Source of the DNA: Gavia stellata
Taxonomy: Eukaryota; Chordata; Aves; Gaviiformes; Gaviidae
Assembly (NCBI RefSeq): GCF_030936135.1
Contig: NC_082600.1
Span: 27,287,943-27,351,942 of the forward strand
DNA length: 64,000 bases
Direction of reading: 5' to 3'
Shown here: positions 36,346 through 49,400 of the stretch, in pieces
Position numbering within the stretch: position 1 is the stretch's first letter
Layout: every line of letters begins with the position of its first letter
Notes under the pieces: generated by a model
The model's input: the letters and a program-made list of their open reading frames with translations, nothing else
Told to the model about the DNA's origin: nothing
The model's database searches: none
Translations under genes and position numbers: made by a program

Positions 36346-39300
36346 CTTTAATCTGTTCAGTGCTCCCCCCAATAATCATAACTAGGTACTTCAGATGCCC
36401 CCACTTATTCTGCTGGCGCAAGGGGTGCCGAGTGCCTCTGACGAGTGGGTCCTGCCTGATGTCCTCTGGTCCTGCCAATGCACCTGCCCGAGCAGCAACA
36501 TCCAGTCATCTTGAGCGTGATTTGTTTCCCTTTCATTGTGTCTCCGCTCTCTGTTTCTCCTGCTTTGAGGACAACTCTGCAGCTGAGTCCCCACCTTCAC
36601 GGAGGCCTTCCAGTTATTGGGGATTTTAGTAGTTTCTGTCCCTTTCTAGTGCAAAATCTTTCATCTCAGCTCTCTGCTTGTGACTGTTTGGCAGGAGTTC
36701 AGGCTTTCAGTCTTGAGTGATCTGGGTTTTTTTTGGCTGTCAATAAAGTAATGTTACCAAATTTGCCATGGCATATTTATCTGTTGCTATGTCTGTAGTT
36801 AGATGAAGCATGTGAAGCTCAGGACATATTGGCAGGGAGGTTTTCAATGTTTGAGAGAATATAATCAAAAACAAAACCCCACCTTCCCGTGCAGGCAGCC
36901 CTGAAACACAAGCGCAGCCTTTTCCTCATGTATTTTATGTCTATGGCAACATTTTTTCTAATTATTTTTTGAAGAGGGGCATCATTTAGCTGGTATAACA
37001 AGTCCAATGTGATAGCACGTCAGCTAATATTTAATGTAATGAGATCTCATTTCCTTCTGCTGGATGGGCTCTTGCCAGAGGTCTCCCTTGCAGCTGAGAG
37101 CAAAGGGCCATTTCAATATCTACTTTGCTTTCATTCATCCTGGCGGATGCATAAATACGACAAGAAGTTTCAGCGGAGCGGGAGGCTCTCTGCATTTTGC
37201 TGCATTCTCTTCAGAGTCTGACCCTTTTCCTTCTCTGGGAAGGAAAGTTTCTGACTGGCAGTGCCCTGGAGGTGGTTCGTCTCTGACCAACTCTTCTAGG
37301 TCACACAGCCCTTTTGCCTCGTGTCACCTCCCAGGGACACTGCCCCTCTCTAATATGGACTGAATGGCTGTGATTATAAAAGCGAAGCCCCAAACCACAT
37401 CGCTTAGGCTTGTTTTCGCCATACCTCCATAAGCACTAGCATGTACATATAATATCGGTGCATGCATACATTTCTCTCAAAGCCACACGAGGTCAGAGAG
37501 ACTGATTTGGGATGCTAATGTCGCCTTATCATCATTAAAGCAGGAGAAACAGTGCTGCAGCTCTGCCACTAAGAAGTGTATCTGTAAAAGTTGGCGAGGG
37601 CTAATCCCCCACTCCACCAGGCAATCGCAGCCCCTGCGTGTTAATCCAGTGATGTGCGTGGCCCCGGTGAAGGACAGAGTGAACGCCCCATGCTAATGAA
37701 AGCAGCTGGCGGGGACTATGCAGGGGCAGCTGTGGCAGAGCTGACCATGCACACTGCGGTGGCAGTGATGCCTCCATCAGCCATCCTCCCCACTTGCCCG
37801 CTCACCTTCTGCTGGGTGCCTTGGCACCTTGGCATGGCGTAAAGCCAAGGCAGCTCTCCAGGCCTTGGCAAGCCATGGGTGAAGATGCTTCATCTAGCGA
37901 CCGAGTTTTTCTTTCAGGCTCCCCCATGGCATGGAGAGGAGGGGTTTTGAGCCCACGTCTCGCTTCCCTTCACCTCCACAGCCCCTCCAGCCTTGCCAAA
38001 AGGCTGGTCAAGTGTGATGAGACCCTCTCTGTTTGCCTTTAATTAGCGCACACTGGCTGGACAGGGCTGCATGGGGTCTGATAACTGAGGAAAGCAACAG
38101 GACCAGGAAAGCGGACAGCCAGTGGCAGGCTGCGCTCCAGCCGACCACATCCCCATGGACACGAGCAGGACCCTTACGGGGACTTTCACCCGGGGAAGGA
38201 GATTGCTACCAAAACTCCTTGTTCCCAGCCATGCAATGGCAAGTTCCACTGCCTCCCCTGCTTCCTCACAGGGCTGCAGCTCACCCCGCACCCATGCAGG
38301 ACTGGAAACCTGGGCTCTGCTTGCAAATACCCCAACGTCCTGGAGCGTGCAAGGCCAGGACTTTGCTTTACACCCACCGGGAGTTTGGCTGAGTTGGAGT
38401 TGCCGGAGCTGGAGGGGCCACTACAAGTCATCTGCCCTGTCCCTCTGTCCCAAGGCAGAGTGTCATGTGCTGAGGCCATTTCCAATGGATGCGTCTAACC
38501 TGGACTGACAGATCTCGGATAATGGAGATGCCAAACCTCCTTTGATGCATCCCAAGCCCTTTCCTGTCTGTCCCACTCCCTAGGGGCATGGGGATGGACT
38601 CTTCCCTTCTCAGACTCCTCTCAAGCTATGCTGCCTAGGTCTGGCCAACAGGGACACCTTTTCCCTGGGGATCGCTCTGTTCATAGCAGCAGCTCTGCGT
38701 TCCGGCTGACATCCTGGAAGACAGCCTCCTGGCTGAGGCCCCCAGCCTGGGACTGGCATGCATCCTTCCCAGACCTGCTGGGGGATGCTGACAGCAGGAC
38801 ACACAGATTGCCCCCAGGAAGGGAAAGCTGGCTGCCCATCACTGGTTCTTTGGGGAACACAGGCACTTTGGTCCTGGCGTTAGCCCATGTAATCCAGCCC
38901 CTTTGGTTTTGCAAAAGGATCTTGATGCTGCTGCTGCTGGAAAGACGGGCACCTCTCTGGTAGCCGGAGCAGAGGGGAGGCTGCCCAGCCATCTCCTTCC
39001 CTAGCCAGAGCCCCAGCCCCTCTGAGAATGGGACCTTGGGACCCGCCTGCCCATCAGTTCGGTAGCTGGAAGAAGTTGGGAGGTGTTAGAGACAAGCCTG
39101 GACCTCCAGAAAGGCACGCTTTGCTGAGAAGCCAGTGTGGTCCTGAGGGGGCCCTGGTGTGGGCTGCAAGGGGTGACCGACAAGTAGTGTGGGTGGTGGG
39201 CATGGGTGGCTGTGGGTCACACCTGGGTCTGCATGGCACGGTCTGCTCCTGGCAGAGCAGCACTGGGGATGGGTGAGGGCAGGCAGGTCTCTGCCCACGC

Positions 39301-39984
39301 TCAAGCAGGTCTGCCCAGCTGGACCAGGCTTCAGCTGCATGTGTATCTGCTAGCAGTCGTCCCAGGGCTGGGTGCTCCTGAGCTGGCGGGAGCCACTGGG
39401 AGGGCACTCGGGGAGGTTAGGAGCAAGTGGAGGGACAGTGCAGGGCTCGGGGAGCTGTTGGAGCATGGGAGTGCAGCACGGGCTCCCCAGGGCATTTCCT
39501 GGGCTGGGGGGGGGTGTGTGTGCAGGAAGGATGGGCTGTGGGGGCTGCAATGTCGACTCCAGCTGTGCTGGTGTAAATCTGGATTAACTCCACTAACTGG
39601 AGTGATGCCCAGGTGTGTGTGAGGCAAATCAACCTGCCACCCGGGTCTTTGCAGAGCAGGGCAGAAAAATACCTGGCTGAGCCAGCAAACGAGCTGCCTG
39701 CCCCTGGTACGCAGCCCCCAGGCCAGGCTGCCTGACCCCTCAGCACCGACTCCGGCAGTGAGAAATCTCATGTATCCTTTTCCTTTAAACTCTGCCTGCT
39801 GGCACTGGGTCTTTCCCTTGCTAGGGGGGTGGGAAAGGCTGTGCGCTGGAAAACGCGACGAGCAGAAGAGAAAGGAGAGAGTTTCTGCCTTGTTACCTAA
39901 AGCAGCAGGAGAAGAAATCACGTCGGGAGAAGAGGAGTGGTGGCGATGCACAGCTCTCATTCGCGAGCCTTAGGTGATACCACA
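36346..39984. other. Intergenic, no recognised gene
   Basis: No gene was recognised. An AT-rich block at 37,430-37,590 has several homeodomain-like cores and could be regulatory. GC-rich DNA at 38.0-39.7 kb gives many long but unconvincing frames on both strands. Confidence 0.45.
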
Positions 39985-40560
39985 GCCAACGTGCGAGAGC
40001 GAGCAAGTCAGCAAGCGAGCGCGGGGTCCCTGGACACGCAGGTGAAGTACGGGTTTGCTGCAGCTAGAGGGCTTCGCTGCTGCGGCCGCACAGCCCCGCG
40101 CGGTGCGCGCTGCCCTGCCGCACACCCCACCACCGGCTGGGGCTCCGCCGCGCCGCTCCCCGCCGCTCCCCGCCGCTCCCCGCCGCTCCCCGCCAGCCCA
40201 CGGCCGGGCCTGCCGCAGGGCCGCCGGGCGCCCCCCCGGGCGACAGGCCGCGGCGTCCCCGCCGCCGAGCCGCTGCCGGCCGCGGTCATGCCTGCCGCCG
40301 TCGCTGCACTTCTGCTGCCAACGCTCCAACTTGGCGGGTGAGCCCGTCCTCGACACGCAGGTAAGGACCCGCGCAGCGCTCCCGGATGGGCGCATCCCCG
40401 CTCGCAGGCGGGCGGGTGGCTTTCCCGGGGGGGTCTGCGCACTTGTCCCCAGCATCCCCTGGCCGTTCCCGTGGGGTGGCAGTGGGTCCCCAGGGAAAGG
40501 CAGCCTGGCGCCAAGCTCAGGTTGGCCCCGGCGGGGTCGGAAGATGTGTTGGGGGCTGTA
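39985..40560. promoter_or_regulatory. CpG island with splice donors; candidate distal SYNDIG1L promoter
   Basis: A dense CpG island of about 575 bp in an otherwise gene-poor interval. It contains a tandem 10-mer array (40,151-40,190) and, on the plus strand, three donor-like sites: cacgcag|gtgaag at 40,042, ggcgg|gtgagc at 40,338 and cacgcag|gtaagg at 40,361, the last a near-perfect consensus. SYNDIG1L is the next plus-strand gene and its coding exon (from 51,535) begins with a strong acceptor, so an untranslated first exon ending here is plausible. A 17-codon frame (ATG near 40,289) would lie in such an exon. An independent non-coding RNA is the alternative. Confidence 0.5.
40151..40190. repeat. 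Tandem 10-mer array (CGCCGCTCCC) x4
   Basis: Four perfect head-to-tail copies of a 10-base CpG-containing unit inside the 40-kb CpG island. The C-rich runs could form G-quadruplex or i-motif structures. Confidence 0.95.
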
Positions 40561-43500
40561 AAGATGAAAGGCTGCAACCTGGAGAAACCAGGACAAAATT
40601 ACATCATCAGAGGCTCTGGGGTGAGTGCAATGTAAGGATTTCGGCAAAAGTTTTGGAGGCCAGATATGTCAGAGCAACTGCAGTGGCACCTTGGACCCAG
40701 ACAGACATCGGGGGTCCCTCCCCGGGAGGCAGTTCAGCCACCGGCTGAAGTTTGGGGGTTGTTTTCCTTCTGCTGAGGAGCTTCAGCAGCCGGCGGGAGT
40801 CACCCCGCCGCCAGCCACCCCGGGTGCACATCCCTGGGATGCACATCCCTGGGATGCAACTGGGCAGAGGAACGGTCCGGGGACCTCACTCAGGAGGGTT
40901 ATTGCCAGTGCCATGAATTGTGCCAAGGAAACGACTCTGCTGAACGCCACCATCTCCCTGGAGCCCTGCGGACGCCTTCCCGCTTGTGTCTGGGGGAATA
41001 GCCACACATTCAGGAGTTTCGAAGGGAAGCGCTTTCTGTCTCTGCCCAGCACCTGTTTATAATTCCTTCTCTGAAGCTGCTGCGGGTTTCACAAAAGCTG
41101 TGCTGCTCTCCCCAAACCCACTTTACTGGGCTGCCTGCTTTGCTTCTGAAAAAAATAAATTCCCTTTTCATGAGCTTGGGATCTGCCACCAGTAGAAACC
41201 TTTTTCCCAGGAGGAAGGCAGTGCTATGTAAATACCAGGGATAACCAGAGGAGCAGGGTATGAGCCTGCCTGCAACGCACAAAGAAAAAAAAGCCTTGGT
41301 CTCGGGGGGGTAATAGCGGACTACTTTGTAGGCTGTCAGGAGAAGGAATTACCCAAGCCAAAATGTAGTGACTGCATTTCTCCGGCAAAAGTTTCTTGTG
41401 TCATGAAAATGGCTGGCAGAGATTAAAGCTTTGGGGAGCTGAATCCACTTCACTTCGGCTCCCTGAACCACCATCAGAGGCAGATAATAAACACCATTAT
41501 TAAAGAATGAGTAATTTGCTGCAGCTCCGGCACGGTGAATTTGTACAGCAGATCCCTCCTTTTGAGTGGTACCCAACCCCTCCCTACCCTCATCAGAGCC
41601 TGCAGACGTCTCCATCGCTTGCGGAGAGGTCACCAAGCACTCGGCCAAAACTTGCCCATTAAAATCCCCCTCTGCCACCTCCAAGCTCAGCGGAGCAAGC
41701 CCCAAAGGGGCCAGTCCTGCCCTGCCTGGCAGCCTGCGGCAGAGCAGCCTGTGGGCTCTAGGGAATGGTCCCCCAGCATGGGCGTGGGCACTTCAGGTCC
41801 TCGTGGCTCAGCTGCCCCCTTCACAGCCTCTCTGCGTGGGATGAGATGTGGTCGCAGCTTCCCAGGAGCATCCTCGACCTCAACGGGCAGCCTGAAGCTC
41901 TGCCCTTCCTGCCCCCCGCTCTCCCCACTGGGTGCCCCTGGTGCCACCCAGTCCCCATCAGCATTAGACCCCAGACACTGGTATGCTGTGCCCCTTCCCC
42001 AAGTTTCTTACCCCTTCATCACCCTCCCTCCCATTTAATATCCATGCTTGGAATTGTTTTCTAGCTCCCTTCCAAGCATGGTCTCTGAATCAGTCAGATT
42101 TTGCCTCTTTTCTGCCTATTTTCTAAAGCCCTGTACCCGAGCCTGGGAATGCCAGGCACTGCTTGCAGGACACCGCTCTACTGGTGCTTTCAGGGGGTAA
42201 TTTCAGGCAAGGTCTTCAGCCAGTATTTCTTTATCTGTAGAATTAGAGATGGGCAAATGCTTGACTTTTCTGGCTGAAGGGCCAAGCCACATCATTAGAG
42301 AGGGGAAAAAATAGCCCATTATAGATCTCCTCCAAATTGTCTTTCTGTTGCTGCTTCTCTGTCAAGTGAAGAAAGCAGCAAAGCAGCCCAAATGCTTTGC
42401 CCAGTCTGGAAGGGAAGGCTCCACTGATCCCTAGCATTTTTTGGGTGCATCACTTAAACCAGCTCCCTTTTGGAGTGAAGCACTTCAGGTATCTTTTGAA
42501 AACCAGAGCCGCTCACAGGATTTGTCCCCAAGCTCTGTGTCTGGAAACTCAACTGTTGGCATGAAAAATTGACCCGGGGCGTGTGTGCACCAGCTCGGAG
42601 ATGCGATGCCACATACAGCAGCCACACTGGTGCTGCTCCTGAGCTGGGCGGAGGTTGAATTCTCCTCCCAAGGATTCACTTTCTTTGGCAATAACAAATA
42701 GGAAAGAGAGGCTCAACATTTGGTTTGGATTGCACCTATTGACCTGGGTAATAATTTAACACCTTGAAGTTTGTCTGAGTCTGCAGACGTTGGCCAGAGA
42801 GGGAAGAGAGCGATCCAGTTATTCGCTGGACCAGATCAGCTTACTGCTGATAAATGCAGGCTGTGTTTGGAAACTTAGGGTTTGGAAAAGTAAGCTAGAA
42901 AGGTGTCAGCTCCACAGCATAAGTTCATTTTTAAAGAGACAGCAGATCATTGGCAAATGAATTAAACATCTGAACTGTAGAGGAGCCTTGTGAATCCCCA
43001 GGAGAATCAGGCCACGGTAAGCAAAGTGGAAATAGCCCTGAGCTGAAGGCAGGCAGACTGGATAAAATAAACAGGACGGTGGGAAAAAGAGGGTGCTGGC
43101 ATGCGCTAGCCTTCAGGGTAGTTATGAATCATTTGAGTACTGATATGTTTTAAACAGAGACAAATGAGCAGTCCTGAACAGCCGTTTTACATTGCAGCTT
43201 CAACTGACAGGAAGGGGATTTGCAGAGAGATGCGAGGATGGAGTTAGGTGCTGCAGCTAAGCTGCTCTATCAGCAAACCGCAGCTGCGAAGGGGAGGACA
43301 ACTCTCTGCCCCCTCGACACCTGCTGCCAGCTGCGTTCTATGTCCCCGTCCCCATCTTGGTCTCGGCCAGTGTGGGTCTCTCACCTGGAAGAAAGCCAGG
43401 TCCTGCCAGATCACTTCCGTGCTGGGTGACAGGCCGTGGGAGGGAGAGCATCCCCGGGGTGCGGACCCTGGGCACGGCCCTGGGGCAGGCTGGGCTGGAG

Positions 43501-45019
43501 GGCTGAGGGGAGCAGGGCTGGTCCTGGACGGGGACACAAGGCACAGGTCTGCTCTAGCACAGGGTATTGCTGCTCCCTGAGGATGATGCTCACCCTGTGC
43601 CACAGGATCAGGCAGCCCAGAGTGGTCTGTGGGGAGGGTGGGATGCAGGGTCCTGGGGCAGCAGCAGCCATGAAGGGGCAATGGCCTGTGGGACTTCACG
43701 GGCAGGAGAAGAGCCTTGAAGTGGAGATGATGGGACTGGAGCAAAGGTTATGGGTGAAATAGGGCAAGCTGGGAGAAGGCTGTGGAGCCGTCTAGGATAC
43801 CCACCGTGTTCAGTTCAATACCGGGTATAAATAGCGACAGAGAAAACCTGATGTGAAATTGAGGACTGTAACCATTAGCATAGGAAAATCAGCCATGAGC
43901 AAAATGGCAATTCGCAAGCACGAGCTTCTGTGCATCTTCCAGCAACAGTGAGAACATCCTGGTAATAAACATATCTTGGGGGACCTCTGTGAACTCTCCT
44001 GTGGGATGCCTGGTGTCCCTTCGGGCACCCTGAGCAGGAAGCCTGGTCTCGGCAAGGGACGGGGCTGCCTCCGTGCTGGAAGCATTCATGCTTCCCGGAG
44101 CCCAGGGGTCAGTGAGTTTGGCTCCCAGTAGCTTTACAGGCATGGATGTTTCTAGTAGGCTTTCTACACTGAAGGTAGGGTGCCAATGCCCCTCTCTCCA
44201 GACAGCAGCCTTAAGGTCATCCTGAGCTGAGGAAGAGGCGATTTAAGCCTGGACCCAGTCTGAGCTCACGTTTCTTCAGGCCAGTGATTCGGATGCTGCA
44301 GCAGGCAGGAGAATTCACCCTCCCCTGACCCTGGGCTGGCATTTTGTGGCTGAGATGAGCAGTCAGAGCCCAACAGCCTCCCAAGCTGTCCTCCCTGACT
44401 GATGCCTCGAAGGGCTGGAGACACTGAACAACAGCCCCAGCAGCCTCCCCACATGGGAGTCATCACCTTGACCTCCACTGCCTCCGAGCAACCTTGCTGG
44501 GTCACCAAACAGGAATGTGAAGAAGCCTCCAGTGGGAGCTATCAGTCAGCTTTGGTTGGCATTACATGCCTCTTTAAAGCCCTTCACTGGGACTTGCTGT
44601 TGAGGGTGCTGCAGGGCTGAAGGTTGTTTGGGTGCAAACCCAGCAGGAGCACCCCGAGGCTGAGAGGACTGCCCCAGCATGGCTGTTGGCACCTCCAGAA
44701 CTTGTCCATCCCTAACCCTGTCCTGGCCCACTTCCTCGGCACAATGATGTCAGCCAGGCAAACCGCTCTGCTCCGCCTCAGCTGGCAGCCCCATGGCCTG
44801 CTCTGTTGCCCCCTCTCCTCCCTCATCCCACGCGCCCAGGAGACCCACGCCCAGGACAGCCTGCGGAAAATCCCGACAGCCACCTTTTTTACTTGTTTGC
44901 ACCTCCAGATAAAAAAAGGATGCTACGAAAGTCCAAACCTGCTAATTATACACCTAGCCACCCACACAACCATGTGTTTTATTACCATCATCCTCCATGC
45001 GTCCTCCTTCCCCCTTGCT
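40561..45019. other. Interval between two CpG islands, no recognised coding exon
   Basis: If the SYNDIG1L transcript begins at the 40-kb island, this is part of its first intron. No recognised gene on either strand; the frames seen are short or lie in GC-rich DNA. Confidence 0.4.
40825..40854. repeat. 15-bp tandem duplication
   Basis: The unit TGCACATCCCTGGGA occurs twice in direct succession. It is short and of no known function. Confidence 0.9.
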
Positions 45020-45560
45020 AGCTCGGTGAGCCCGTTCCTTGCACGAGGGGCACACGGAGGGGTGCATCCCAGCGGGGCACGTCCCGTGGCCGCATCCGTG
45101 CCAGCGAGCTCCGCTCCGGGGAGGCGCTGGGCTCGCACCAGCCGGGCCAAGGCCAGCCGCGGGGTGCTGAGGCGGCGCAGCCGCGCCCCACGAGTTGGAC
45201 AGTCAGGCGCTGGGCCCAGGCTGTGCATGCAGGCGCAGTCGCGGCCCCGCGGCGCTGTGGGACGCTCGGCCGGGAGAGGCAGGCGGGGGCCGGGGGGGGC
45301 GGCCGGGGCCCCCCGCGCTGCGCGGCCCCGGGGCGGTGCGGCGGGCTGCGCTGCGCTGCGCTGCGCGGAGTGCCTGGGACATCTAGCGGCCACCTCTCCG
45401 GGTGCCGGCCCCCGCCGGGGCTGGGTGCCGGGCTGGGGGTGCCCGGCCGGGGAGGGGGAACACGGTGGCAGCGGGCCACAAGCGCCCTGCCAGCCCCGCG
45501 GGCCCCGGTGCCACAGCGGCAGGGCGCAGGCTGTTCGCAGGCACTCCCGGTTTGAGGTCG
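45020..45560. promoter_or_regulatory. CpG island; alternative SYNDIG1L promoter candidate
   Basis: A very GC-rich stretch with many CpGs, long G and C runs (for example about 45,288-45,316) and a CTGCG pentanucleotide array at 45,345-45,366. It lies 6 kb before the first coding exon of SYNDIG1L. Apart from a weak site at 45,026 (gctcg|gtgagc) I see no convincing splice donor on the plus strand within it, which makes the 40-kb island the slightly better first-exon candidate. The long open frame across it (44,624-45,781) follows from GC content and is not called as a gene. Confidence 0.5.
45345..45366. repeat. CTGCG pentanucleotide repeat
   Basis: Four to five perfect head-to-tail copies of a 5-bp CpG-containing unit within the CpG island. 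Confidence 0.9.
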
Positions 45561-46124
45561 AGCGTTCCGAGCATGTCTTTCCAGTGTTTGGAGGCGATGG
45601 AGCTCACGCCGCTCCCCTGCTGATGCTCACGGGCAGCGCGTCTGGCTTGCCGGCACGGAGGCTGGGGACGGGGCGGTGGGGGAGCCCACAGCCCTGCAGA
45701 GCCCCTGGCACGGCTCCTCCAGAAGCAGCCCGGCTCTTCCCTGTCAGCCCCTGGAATGGATTTACTGTTTCTTACCATTAGGAGCAACGCCTTAGCTCTG
45801 AGCACAGCTGGGTCAAAACACTGCTGCAGAAAAACATTTTTCTCAGGGAGAATAAAGACTCGATTTCCACCTGGAAATTGCCCAATTTGACTTGCGAACC
45901 TTGAAAACCAGCCCATCGCATCCCAATTCTCAGAGCAATTTAGTCTCTGTTGGAGCTGGGAGCCCATTGCCAAGGCACTGACTCTCTACCTGTCAGGAGA
46001 TCAGAACGAGCGCTTTATTCACTCCTTCCCAGCTCTATCAAACCAGCTACATCAAAGTTGTGAATTAGATGCTCTACATCACGAACGCCTCAGCTATCCT
46101 CCCTCTAATCCATGTCCACGGGCT

Positions 46125-46480
46125 CTGTGTCACCTTCTTCCTTCCCTCCCGGTCCTCACCAACTCTTTCCCCTCCAGCAGCTCCACAGTCCCTTTCTTCT
46201 CCATCCCAGTGGCCAGGGCCCAGCTCTCTGCCTAGCTCAGATGTCACTTTGCTTCCCCTGCCCCGTGCCTCTTGCCCACCATTTCCCTTCCCACTGCTGC
46301 CCCTGCTGTGCCCCTTTGCTTCTCTGGGTACCACCTGTGCCAGCCCCATGGGGGCTGTCATGCCCCACCACCCTCCCCTCCTGCCACATGCCGAGAGCTG
46401 CCTCCCCCACATCCCCCCCCCCGCCCCTTCCACCCCCCGGCCACCTCCTCACCTGATCCTCCTGCCACAGCAACCTTTCC
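46125..46480 (+). repeat. Pyrimidine-rich tract
   Basis: About 350 bases in which the plus strand is mainly C and T, with a pure C run near 46,415-46,422. It produces a spurious proline/serine/leucine-rich frame. It follows the 45-kb CpG island directly. Confidence 0.7.
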
Positions 46481-49400
46481 CAGGACCAGTGAAGGCTTTG
46501 TTACACCCCAGGGATGAACAGCCCCCCACTCTGCACACTGGTGCTGCGCCCAAGGCAGGAGCAGCGGTGTGGAGACGAGCACTTGCAGGAGGGCTTGCGT
46601 GTCGGCCGGAGCACAACCGCTTTCTGCAGCCGTGTCCGTGGGGCTGATGAAAGCACTTCCTTCTCCCCTTGAGCTGCACTTCACCCTGTGGGGCTCAGGG
46701 CTGGGACGTGGCAGGTATCCACACTGCTGTGTGGGCTCCTAGGGCTGAGAGAGGGCTTGGTCTGCCCCTGCCAAACACATTGTCCACGAGCCCTCACATC
46801 CCCGTATTACCCCTCCAAAATGCCAACTTCCCTCCCTGTGATGCCCTGCCTTAGCTTCCCAGCAGCCTTTGACAGCTGGTTTTCTCTTGGGCAGAATTGC
46901 AAGCTTGGATGCCCAGAGGCAGAGGTACTGTGTCCTGGCAGGACTCGGGCCTCTGCCTAGAAGCCCCAAAGCATCTCCTGAGAGCTTCCAGGAAGGCCTG
47001 GGCTCTGGGAAGAGTGCTAGTCACATCTCCTGCACTTTCCTGCTCCATCAGGAGTGGGCCCACCTCTGTCCTGGGGCTATGGCAGCTGTACCTGGCTGTG
47101 ATGCTGCTTTCCATCAGCTGGGTCAGGAACAGGCGTTCGCATCGTCTCCTGCTCTTGGACCGGCCAGGGCATGGCAGCGCAGCGGGGCTCCGCTCCCCAA
47201 GTGCACCTGCCTCCCTGGGTGCTGTCCTGAAGGGGAAGGCCTTTGGCCAGGATGGGCTAACCTTCTCACTTGGGAGTCTGGGAACATGCAACGCAGTCGC
47301 AACCTGCTAAGGAGCCCGGGAAGCAAGGCACAGTGTTGGCTTGACAGGCAATTAAATTATGATCGATTCCTGGAGCAGCTACTTAATTCATCATTACTGG
47401 GCTTATCATAGCTGGCGTCTGTGCTGAGGGTCCCTCTGAGGGCTGCGCTGCTGCTGGCGGAGGCGGCCAGTGACCAGAGCACCTCTCGTGGAGGGAAAAC
47501 ACTCAGGATGCTCCTGAGGGGACCTGGGCTGCGCCAGGGGATGTGGTGTGGAGGTGAGATCCGTGAAGCACAAAGCTAAATTTGCTACCTCTTTATTTTC
47601 ATGCCTTATTTTGGCTCCTTTTATCCACCTTGAGAAGCTGAGAGTACACAACGCAGTTGTGTATTTCCCACTCTGCTGGGAACCACTGCAACTGGCCTGG
47701 GGAGTGGGGGGGGCCCTGCCCCGCTGGGTGGTTAGGGGAGCAGCTGTGCAGCGGGGGCCGCAGTTCATTAGGGAGCCAGCAGCTGTTAGTCTCGGCAGTA
47801 GGGCTGCAGCAATACTCCAGCTCAATCGGCACTGGAGTCTGCCTTCTCCCAGGTGTGTCCTACCCCTGGGCTCACACTGTGCATGTATGCTTGTATGTGT
47901 GCGTCCTCCCTGTGCACCTAATAGCGTCTCACCACCGTTACCTGCTGCCGGTAGTGCCCAGACTAGCCCCATGGGGCTGATGAACATGCACGCTATCCAG
48001 TCACGCTGGTAATGAGGATGGAGAATGGTCACTCTTCACCAATTTTGTCTTTTACAGCTTCCTTGCTTTCATCTGCTGGCTTCATTCCTCTTCCCCCAAG
48101 CCTGGTTTATACCAAGCTTACTTTATTACTAGGCTTACTTTATTAAGCCCCTGTGTGGCTCCAGATAATCCAAATGGGGTTTGGGGATGACAGCAGGGCT
48201 GGTTTGGCTCTGTCCTTCCCTGCGCATGTGCATGCGGGGCTGGTCCTCACTCTCCCTGCCATTCCTTCTCTAATCCCATCTCCAGCGGTTTGATGGCCCT
48301 CGTCTCCACCTGCAAACCCAGACCGTTTGGTGCACACAAGCACGCGTGCTTGCGTGCACAGGCACGGTCTCTATGCGATGCGATGATCTTCGTGACTAAG
48401 GAGTGGGAAGCATCTCTAACCCCTCCAGCAGTGGGACTCTTCACATCAGCTCACAGAGAGGAGGTCTCAGCCTGGCTGCTTTCCAGCAGGGATGAGCACA
48501 CTGCCGTAGGCACGCTGTGATGCTGGCCTTCAACGTCCCCTCCCCACTGCCGACAAATGCCAGGACTGGGTGCTAGGCCTTCACTTTGTGGTCCCTTTGC
48601 CTATTTATGAGAAGCACAGTGAGATCTCCTTCTGCAACTTTCCCCTTGTCCCTGCAGCCCTGTTATTGCCCCATCCTGCTCCTAGGGAGAGCATCGTCCC
48701 CAACTCCCGAGAGTAGAAGGCAGCAAGGTAAAGAGAGTTTAGTACAGGTAAATCTTTTATAGTCCCACAGTGTACAAGACTAGCATGGACTAAAATCTTC
48801 CAGCTGTAGCCTTGCCCTCTTCATGCTTTGTGCAGTGCAGCAGCCTCCGAGGTCCTGGCCCTGCTCTAGGGACAGCTCCAGGGCAGTTTGAGGGATGAGA
48901 GAGGTTTGGGCTCTCCCTGCTCCCCCAGTGCGAAGCCTTCAGCTCTGCCCAGCCCACATGCACATAGATTTCCCCATGCTTCAGCAGTATTTGCCTGCTG
49001 TTTCTTTTGCTACCCACACTGTTACTCTTCCAAGGTGTGTTCACCCTGGGATATTTGCTACCTGCAAGCTCTCCCTGCCTCTTCCCCCCAGTCCAGGCCA
49101 GCCAGCCATCTCCCACCAGCCAGATGCTTTAGCATCCTTCGGGATGCCCAAAGTCAGCAGAATCTGCATCCAGCAGCAGTCCAGCTGCATAGACGCACTC
49201 TTCCCACCCTGGTCTGTGATACCTGCCGCCTCCCAAGCTGCCTTTTAGGTTTACAGTTTCTCCTGGCTCCTTTCCCTTCTTTCCCTCCGCCATGCTCTGA
49301 GTCTTTCCCAGTGCTCACTGCTGTGAACATACGGCTTTGCCACACAGCTCTCCCCCTCCTCTAACCCACTGCTGAAGACCTGAAGTGAGCAGAGCAGCAA

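Noticed and set aside
39970-40647. 225-codon minus-strand frame over the 40-kb CpG island
   Set aside because: Overlapping open frames on both strands and Arg/Gly/Pro bias point to GC-driven chance.
44624-45781. 385-codon open frame, the longest in the window
   Set aside because: It runs through a CpG island where stops are rare, other frames are open on both strands at the same place, and its composition (Gly/Ala/Arg/Pro) follows base composition. No domain is recognisable.
46069-46647. 192-codon proline/serine-rich plus-strand frame
   Set aside because: It is a direct product of the C/T-rich tract, not a gene.
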